A DNA stretch of 48,193 nt from Equadaptatus sp045642025 (GTDB taxonomy: Bacteria; Synergistota; Synergistia; Synergistales; Synergistaceae), in assembly GCA_045642025.1 (NCBI GenBank), contig JAZUIB010000019.1, forward strand, positions 1 through 48,193. Reading direction: 5' to 3'. This document shows, one piece after another, positions 33,401 through 40,900 of the stretch. The position numbers were made by a program, and so were the translations under genes. Positions within the stretch are counted from its first letter, which is position 1. Every line of letters starts with the position of its first letter. The notes below the pieces were generated by a model. The model made no database searches. It was not told where the DNA came from and saw only the letters and a program-made list of their open reading frames with translations.

Positions 33401-34928
33401 ATACACAAGCAAAGGCGGCACGTCAAACTTCGCCAAAGGCACAAAACCGGTGAAATTTACCGGAGACGTTGACCTGCAGTATTCACGCCTCAACTTCACG
33501 CTTGACGGTGTCAATGCCGGCGACACAATGGTAGAAAGCGGCAAGACAATAAACCTCAGAGACACAGACGTCAGAATATACCAGACAGAAGCGCGGCAGA
33601 TAGTTGAAGAAGGACAGACAGTAACACTCATAAACAACGCGGAAAAATACGTCGGAACAAAAGATGACCCGCAGCTGGCAAGAGTAGTGCCCACGACAGG
33701 CATGTTCGACTACCTGTACGGCAGCTACGTTGAAGACAACAAGCTGCTGCTCGGAGTCGGAGAACCCGTTACGACCAATCCATTCCAGCCCGTTCCGCCA
33801 CCACCGCCACCGGTCATAGTCAAAGACCAGACAAAATCTTTCAGCGAAGCAAGACTTGCGCTCTCCGCGGCAATCAACAGCGCGGCAGACCTTGTAGAAG
33901 GACAGGCGATGAACAACCTTTCGCTTGAACCGGGCGACTGGGAAGCCTTTGCCGCCATGGGCGGAAGCCGCAGCAAATACGACACAGGCAGCGACTTCAC
34001 ACTCAACAGCTTCAGCGCCGCGGCGGGACTCTCCAACAAAATAAACGACAAAATAACGCTCGGCTTCTTTGTGGAAGGCGGAAACGGACGCTACGACACA
34101 ATGAACGAATTTGCCACAGACCCCAGAATAGTCACCTCAAAAGGCGACTTCAGCTACATGGGCGTCGGCGCGCTTGTCAAAGCCGAAAGCGAAAAAACAG
34201 CGGCAGGACAGCTCCACGCGGAAGCCAGCATCAGAACCGGACACATCAGCGGCGACTACAACAGCGAAAACTTTAATGCAGAAGAAAGCGTTCGCTTTGA
34301 CACCTCAAGCAGCTATGTAGGCGCGCACGCCGGACTCGGCTACAAATGGAACATAACAGACGACAGCACGTTAGACACCTACGTCAAATACCTGTGGAGC
34401 AGACAGAACGGCGACAGCCCCATAATCAACGGCGTACGCTTTGACCTTGACGAAATAAGCAGCCGCAGACTCCGCGCGGGCTTCCGCTACAAACAGGCAA
34501 AAACAGAAAACCTCAAAGCCTACGCGGGACTTGCCTACGAGCACGAATTTGCGGGCACAGCCTCAGGACACGTTGGAGAACTCAAAATGCTTGAGCCTGA
34601 AATAAAAGGCGGAAGCGCAATGGCAGAACTCGGAGTGCAGTATCAGAAACAGGGCAGCCCGTGGAAACTTGACCTCGGACTGCAAGGCTTCACAGGGAGA
34701 AAAGAAAGCATAAGTGCGAACCTCGGCGCGTGGTACGAAATAGACAAACTCGCGCGCGGCGGAAGCACAAACGCGGTAGAAGAACTGCGGCGTCAGATTC
34801 AGCAGCTTGAAGACGAAATCGCGGCGCTCAAGACAGCGAACAACGCCCTGCGCACAGAAAACGCGGCAATCGACGAAGAAATCAAGGCGCTCAAAATTGA
34901 AAACCTTGAACTTCGAGGCAGACTTTAA
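30447..34928 (+). CDS. Autotransporter with DUF6273-like head and post-barrel coiled coil
   Basis: A 1493-residue protein. Signal peptide about 1-34 (AAFA/DG). An N-terminal module like the 28125 product (IYYGGYWQ, FRVLSDQ, FAGDAFSDTEYAAI, YGVRPALNLS) spans about 40-370, then the EQANGIRMTDYAGEF module near 550. Residues about 690-840 carry 20-22-residue repeats (GADAEINNTGIMTF type), a beta-helix passenger. A Pro-rich hinge (PVPPPPPP) and an ARLALSAAIN helix lead to a beta-barrel at about 1163-1433 (WEAFAAMGGSRSKYDTG ... LGAWYEID). Instead of ending there, the protein has a 50-residue heptad coiled coil (LRRQIQQLEDEIAALK...). It is followed 28 bases later by the next autotransporter gene. 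Confidence 0.9.
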   Translation: MRLRTGHKTRKRLFKAAAAICAAVMVLSPCAAFADGFSSAIYYGIPNFKTAEATGHYGCASTIYYGGYWQHTSVKNSLDFDQHQFHFEGIPFRVLSDQEVDASGKKTLTLFAENLLFGSTYNTLVDNSSPTPYGRYGQQITREDANKWAFERVNPSTGETEIISSDIRTALNNRTKTQTTANPTPGSGGGDLGVDLFVDSWGGFAGDAFSDTEYAAIATMNIDNSYYDGTSLTTQDKLYLLTIGDILPEGEHDLGGYTAVGNGKYGFNGKIAEPAEGPNLPDSVNARLTQAGQGSTEWYGSVHGEYENYRDSDPWATRSQHPVFSGAGSVWGAYPYTEDISNLNDGSSYGVRPALNLSLDDLPILFFTAAGTVDYTSGKYQNESGDNRWYYPAQVTGGKSALGVGDGFNLTGNGEETGYVMTLKALNGKVAVYNPLTRMSEGDKYLGRPVVKTLSLDGEGASGGTFYRVATTTDASAGTTAGEILPETQDHDSLYISGFIGRTTEDGGTEYVNYGKVGHTTDAEKKLNFGTQMVVPEDGDYSLTLYTEQANGIRMTDYAGEFASTPFTMHVKDNKMVGLTIPANFNAAENSVELKNGFAVTLGAHYTDIVTGEEYNKYNQTFTAAGTYIDEVYTPEDPEYDPANPGQTHPVYHGTSGKIIADSSAGGSTIGGAAIQKDSMLITANTLVIDGGVAAAEGATLKNEGALGVSGEISAGDNLTIENAGTAMVLNKITAGEDAKISNADPEGITAIDGAVTAGANAEIENGGLMTFTGKVNAGAGAKISSEGIMAFTDSVSAGADAEINNTGIMTFNSLSVGENAQISNAGAVIFSGEVTGAAGSLLNNSGTAGAKVAGLGIPVENSESGSLILEGGTAEAPATLTQNISVASGKGSTAIDGSVINKAEISGDLLLINGADSVFSNAENGKISAAQFVNEGKVTTNADSITSAEISSSGTVTFTGGTLNGNYTSLGGVTNFNDNIINGKYTSKGGTSNFAKGTKPVKFTGDVDLQYSRLNFTLDGVNAGDTMVESGKTINLRDTDVRIYQTEARQIVEEGQTVTLINNAEKYVGTKDDPQLARVVPTTGMFDYLYGSYVEDNKLLLGVGEPVTTNPFQPVPPPPPPVIVKDQTKSFSEARLALSAAINSAADLVEGQAMNNLSLEPGDWEAFAAMGGSRSKYDTGSDFTLNSFSAAAGLSNKINDKITLGFFVEGGNGRYDTMNEFATDPRIVTSKGDFSYMGVGALVKAESEKTAAGQLHAEASIRTGHISGDYNSENFNAEESVRFDTSSSYVGAHAGLGYKWNITDDSTLDTYVKYLWSRQNGDSPIINGVRFDLDEISSRRLRAGFRYKQAKTENLKAYAGLAYEHEFAGTASGHVGELKMLEPEIKGGSAMAELGVQYQKQGSPWKLDLGLQGFTGRKESISANLGAWYEIDKLARGGSTNAVEELRRQIQQLEDEIAALKTANNALRTENAAIDEEIKALKIENLELRGRL

Positions 34929-34955
34929 CGGAACGGGAAAGGGAGGAAAAAGCAG

Positions 34956-37900
34956 ATGAAAAACAACAAAAAAATCGCAGCAATACTGATACTCGCAAGC
35001 TTCCTGTTCCAGACAGCCTCACCGGCGATAGCAGGCGGAGTGAAAGCGCTCTCTGACCTCACGGCGGCGCGGACTGCTACGGAGTGTACTGTTGGCGTCA
35101 CAAACGCGAACACGATTTACTTCGGCAACTACTGGCAGACGGCAGAAAATACAGCCGGTGACAAAGAAGCTATTCCTTGGAAAGTTATCTCCACAGGGGC
35201 GCAGGTAAATTATTCAAACGGCAGCACGACAGAGACCGTCTCTGCCCTGGAACTGATGACCAATCAGCTGATGTATGCCGACAAGTTTGGCACCGACAGC
35301 AACTGGAGCAAGTCAATAGTCCGCGCTCATCTGACGGGAGGAACAACCGCAAATACGGCAGCGGCAACCAGTGTGAAGGCATACGGCGACCTTGGCAGCA
35401 GCTTTGCGAAAGACGCACTCAGCGAAAGAGAATACAACGCTTTGCTGCCGGCGCAGCATACAGTTGCTTTTAAACAGGCGACCAGCGCTAATACCGTTAC
35501 AGTTGTTGACAAACTTCGTTTGCCGTCACCTACAAATCTTTACGTTACCACCTTAACAAATGCAAACTGTATATTTATAAACGATGCAGACAGGGGAACA
35601 ACCTCAACAACATTTTCAAAAAAACAAAATATGTACGGCAATACAGGTAATCTTACTGTTGGAGGTACTGGAACTACTAGAACGACATCAATGTTTTATT
35701 GGTCTGACGGAAACCAATATTGCAGTAGTACGATTTATGCTTTTGCAACCTACTATCAGAAGGTCTTGAGTGATAAAGCGGTGGGAATACGTAATAATTT
35801 ATCAACAACTAATGCCACCGGAGGCGTTCGCCCTCTTGTTGACTTCAAGGCAAGCGACGTCCTGTTCCTCAGCGCGCCAACCAACGGCAAAAGCACAGTC
35901 GGCGGAGGCGCCGGTTTCACCCTTCCCGATTACAGCGGCACGGAATTTGTCATGACGCTGAAAGACTCAACTATGTTGACTCCGACCGTTGATGCGTGGA
36001 TAGAAAGCGGCGGCAGCACAGAAATCCCCACGGTTGACCAGAAGGCAGACGAAGCCCCTGTCGGCGGCACTGTTGACCTGTCGCACGGTCTTTCCGCAGG
36101 CGGCGGCGGTGGTATGTACATCAACTACAGCGGCGCGGCGACAGGAACAAACAAATACCTTTCAGCCTTGGTCACAGCGGACGCTGACAACAGTCCTTAT
36201 CTGAACTATGCCAAAATTATGTCAACCGAAACTTCCGGTTCCGCAAACGGCGTTTTAATCAACGTAACCGGTCTTGACGAAGGCTCGGCGTACCGTATGT
36301 ACTTCTACAGCGAAGAGGCGAACGGCGATTATCAGACAGACTTTGCTTCAGACTTTGCAACTGTTAACAGCGGCACTAACTATTATTCCTTCGTAGCCGG
36401 AGGCGGCGGAGGCGGAGATACGTGCTACAGCGGCTCGCTCAGTCTCGGTTACAAAGATAAAGCGCTCACAATGGCAGTCGGCGGCACTTTCAACCTCTCG
36501 TTTGACAGCGGAACGTATCAGACAGGCATAGTGGCAAAAGCGAACTCAGACCCTGCTAAAAATTACGCGATAATCAATGCCGGAAGCACCGGCACAACCC
36601 TGCAGTCCATTACTGTCGCGGACAACGCGGAGCTTGACGCGATCGGCAAATTCACGCTTGCAAACAATCTTGCGGTGAATTCCGGCGGAAGAATGTTTGT
36701 AGGAGCGTCAACAGGAACGGCAATAATACCGGGCGAACTGACGGTCGGCGGCAACGCAACTCTCGGAGCGGGCGGAGTGTTGGCAAGTATCGGCGATTTG
36801 GATATCGGCGGCAGCATGAGCGTTGGTGCCGGAGCGCAAGTGGCTGCTTCCGGCGGTCTCAATGTCACCGGAGTTGTTAGTATCGAAGGAACAGGTGACG
36901 TTACAACGTCAGGACAGGTCTTCACGTTCAGCGAATCGTCAATCGGCGGTCTGACCATGGCACCCGGAGCGTATTTCAACGCTTCCGCGCCTTTGACGGT
37001 GGACGGAGATGTCAGCTGCACGTCCGGCGCATGTCTGTATGCTAAAGACAATTTGACGATAACGGGCAATCTTGACGTCGCAAATGACGCAGACGTGAGA
37101 ACCTTTGGCACCGGCAAAAGCTTCAATGTCGGCGGAAATTTAACCATCGCGGGCGGAACAGCCCCGAACACGCCAAAAGCTCCCTTGATTGTGTCAGACA
37201 GTCTGACAGTCGGCGGAGATTTAACCGTTGCCGCCGGAATAGCCATCAACTCCGGAGCTGTACTTACAGTACCGAACGGGCTGACAGTCGGCGGGAATTT
37301 AGATATTCAAAGAGGATCGGATGGAAACTCAACCGGTATAGTGCAGGTAACAAGCGGCGGTCTCACGGTCAACGGAAGCGTGGCGCTTGGAATAGTAGGA
37401 TGCAAAACAGCGACATCCCCGCTCACCGTTGCCGGCGGTGTGAACATCTGCGGAGACTTGAGCATTGTGAAGGGGCTTATTGGTAATTTTAGCAGTTCGT
37501 CTGCGAGAAGCCCGCTTGCGATGACTTCGGGATCCGCGCTGACGGTTGGCGGAACCTTCACACTTAGAAATGAAACCGGCAATTCGATGACTTATACGAC
37601 GGCAGGCGCGCTGACGGCAGGCGGATTTAACATCACCTCTGTCAACTCAAACAGAATGTATGATTTGAAGGTTACGGGCGCGACAACACTGACCGGAGAC
37701 GTCACAAGCTCAATAGGATATGGCGGATATGTGAATGCCACACAGGGCTTTACGTCAACGGGCAGCGGAAACCTGAACATTGCGTCCGGCGGAAAACTGA
37801 ACGTCACGGGCGACGTGACGGCAACCGGCGGCGGAAGCATCACTATTGACAACAACAGCAGCAGTTATCTGTATGTGTCGGGCAATATGAATATGGCAAA

Positions 37901-40900
37901 CGGAGATTTAATTGTCAACGGCGGAAAGATGTGCCAGAGCGGAACAGGGCATACCAACACGTTCAGAAATCTGCAGATTGGGTCAGGCAGCGGAGTAGCT
38001 ATGAACGGCTCTCTTGCGCTGAACGGTCCCGAAAGCGTCATCGGAGGCAGCCTCTGCGGAACCATAAGCGGAATTACGCTCAACAACGGCGGCGACGTCA
38101 GCACTCCCACAGGCAGCAAACTTACGATAGCCTCAGGTCAAAAAGTTTGCAGCAGCATTACTGTAGCCGGTAATCTCGCGACCCTCGAAAATAACGGCAG
38201 CGGAGTATATGGCAGCATTACAAACTTCGGAACAGTCCAAGGCACGGGAAGCTATTTCGGCACGATTACAAACAAAGACGGAGCGAACTTTACCGTTGCC
38301 GCAGGGCAGCTGCAGAACAGCAGCACCTCCGGTGTAAGCAGTATTGTCAACGAAACCGGCGGAACTGTCACGCTCGGCAACGGAGACTTGAACGTGAAGC
38401 TGTCCGGCGCGGGAAATTACGTGAACGGCGGACAAATTAACGTGTCCGATGTCCGCAGACTGGACAATATTGCGCTTGATAACACGGGCGGCACTCTGAA
38501 GATCGGCGACTCCACAGAATACACGCTTAACTCAACGATAACGGGCGGTGTTGTTGATATTAACAGAAATGTCGCGGCTGATACCTCAAGGATTAATGCT
38601 GATGTCAGTCTTGGCAGCACTTCAGTATTGAGGCTGACGGGAGGCAGCTGGACGGGCGACGTCGCAGCGTCAGCGCCGGCAGGCTTCGGAAGCAATATAA
38701 CCTACAGTAGCGGCACGATTGGAATAGGCGGTACGACAGCCGGTACGTCAGGCAACGGAGCGGGCAGCTACGTGAGCCTTGATTTGGACAGAATGACAAG
38801 CGGTCTTCCCAAGATAGCGCTTTACGGCGCCAGCACGTGCCACTCCGCGGTTGAACTTACGAACGGCGTTCTTAACAGTACGGTAAGCGGAGTTACCTCC
38901 GGATATGACAAAAACAGCACGGTGGTAATGGCAGCCGACACATCGTTCGGAGTGAGCGGAAATATAAGCTACTACAAGGTTGTGCTGCCGGAAAATATGG
39001 AGTTCTCGTCTGGAAACTTCACCTGCCTGTCGGGACTTAATTCAGACGGCGCGGTATATAAACTGAATGGCGCAATAGGCAGTTCAACGGGAAGCAATGT
39101 GAATAAGATAAGTGTTGTCTCACATACAGGCGGCGCCTTGACCGGTACTTTGAGCCTCAACTCTGACGTCAGCGGCATAACGTTCAGCAAAGATGACAGC
39201 TGGGCTGACTTCACCTACAGACAGATTCAGTACATAAGCAGCACAGCGGCGGGCGACGACCTGACTGTTGTCGGTGACCCTGTCATCGGCACCTTTACAG
39301 TTGGTACCACCGGCAATATCACTTACAACATTACACAAGCGTACAACGATCCTGGAGATGCCTCAAGCGGCGCGAAAATCGGTTATCTTGACGTGCTGAA
39401 GTTCGATAACAACTTCACGTTCAAGCAGATAGTGAACGCAGACCCTGAGCGCGCGGGAAAAATCAGCGCGTACTCTGTCAGCGAAAATATGAATCTGACA
39501 GACGCGGCAGGGCTTGGCGCTCTGAGAAGAAGCGAGGAAGCCGCGGCAGCGGGCAACCCCAGAACATTTGCCATCTCCGGCAACGGCGGAACCGCCTATA
39601 CGATGGACGGCGGCGGCTATAAGGGTATCAGCGTGGCAGATTCTGGGCAGGGCGCCTACGCCGGAGAAGGCGACACGCTCAGTGTTCAGAGCATGAAGAT
39701 ACAAAACTTCGATACGTTTATAACGGTCAATGACGGCGGCAAAGCGAGACTCGGCAACGTTGAGTTCGGCGAAAGAGCAGCCGGAACGACCAACGACGTT
39801 GACGTCAAATCCGGCGGCGCTCTTGAAATCACGCTTGGCAGCACTGCCAACGCGGTTATCGCCAACGCCGGCAGCATGACCGTGAACGGCACGCTTGAAA
39901 ACGCGACCCTCGTCACAAGCGGCAGCGCGACTGTCAGAGGAGGCGGACAAATACATGACGGCAGCGTGACCAACACAGGCACGTTCACCGTTAACACAGG
40001 CGGCTCTCTCGGCGGAAGTATGACGCTTACGAACAGCGGAACTCTCACAAGCGCGGAAAACGTTGTTCTGCTTTCTGTCGGAAACAGCGGCAACATGACA
40101 ATCGACAAGAACCTTGTTGCTGACACCGGCATTACGAACAGCGGAAAGCTGACCGTTAAGGGAGGCGGCATTGAAACGACGACGCTGGACAACCGGTCGG
40201 GCGGCAGTCTCACTCTCACAAACGCGGAAAGCGTCCTGATGGCGAACATAACAAATGCCGGAACAATCAGCAGCAAGGGTAAGGTTATGGCAGAGAATAT
40301 GGAGAACAGCGGCACGCTTACCGCAGCCGATATAGACGTGAATTCCGGACTTACAAACACAGGTACAATCGGAAGTAAGTCAAATATCTCGGCATACGAG
40401 TTCACAAACGGAAACGGCGGAAACATAACGGCGTCCGGCAGCGTTTCGACGCATACTTTTGAAAATAGCGGAAAGGTAACAGCCTCCAACGTTTACGCAA
40501 ATTACACTCTTAACAACAGCGGCACTGTGACAAGCAGAGGCGATGTTTCTGTCGCTGCCGAACTGACAAACAGCGGAACAATAACAGCGGAACATATCTC
40601 CGGCGGTTACAGCATTAACAACAGCGGAACAATAACCACAGACGGCGTTATCGCCAATTCCGCGATTACAAACAGCGGAACGCTGAACAGCACCGGAAAT
40701 GTTATATCCGAAACTGCAGCCTTCACCAACAGCGGCACAGCGGCAATCGGCGGATATCTCAATGCCTCGTCAGTTGTGAACACCGGCAGCGGAAAGATAA
40801 CTGTCGGAGCTGACAAAATCAACGCGGCAGGCGGCGTTGCCAACAACGGAACGCTTGTACTCAACGGCGCTGACGGCGAAGAATTTGCGCTGTTGAAAAC

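Noticed and set aside
28125..36000. Diversity-generating retroelement acting on the DUF6273-like (possibly C-type-lectin-like) heads
   Set aside because: No reverse transcriptase gene and no template repeat matching the 3' part of these domains is visible in the window.
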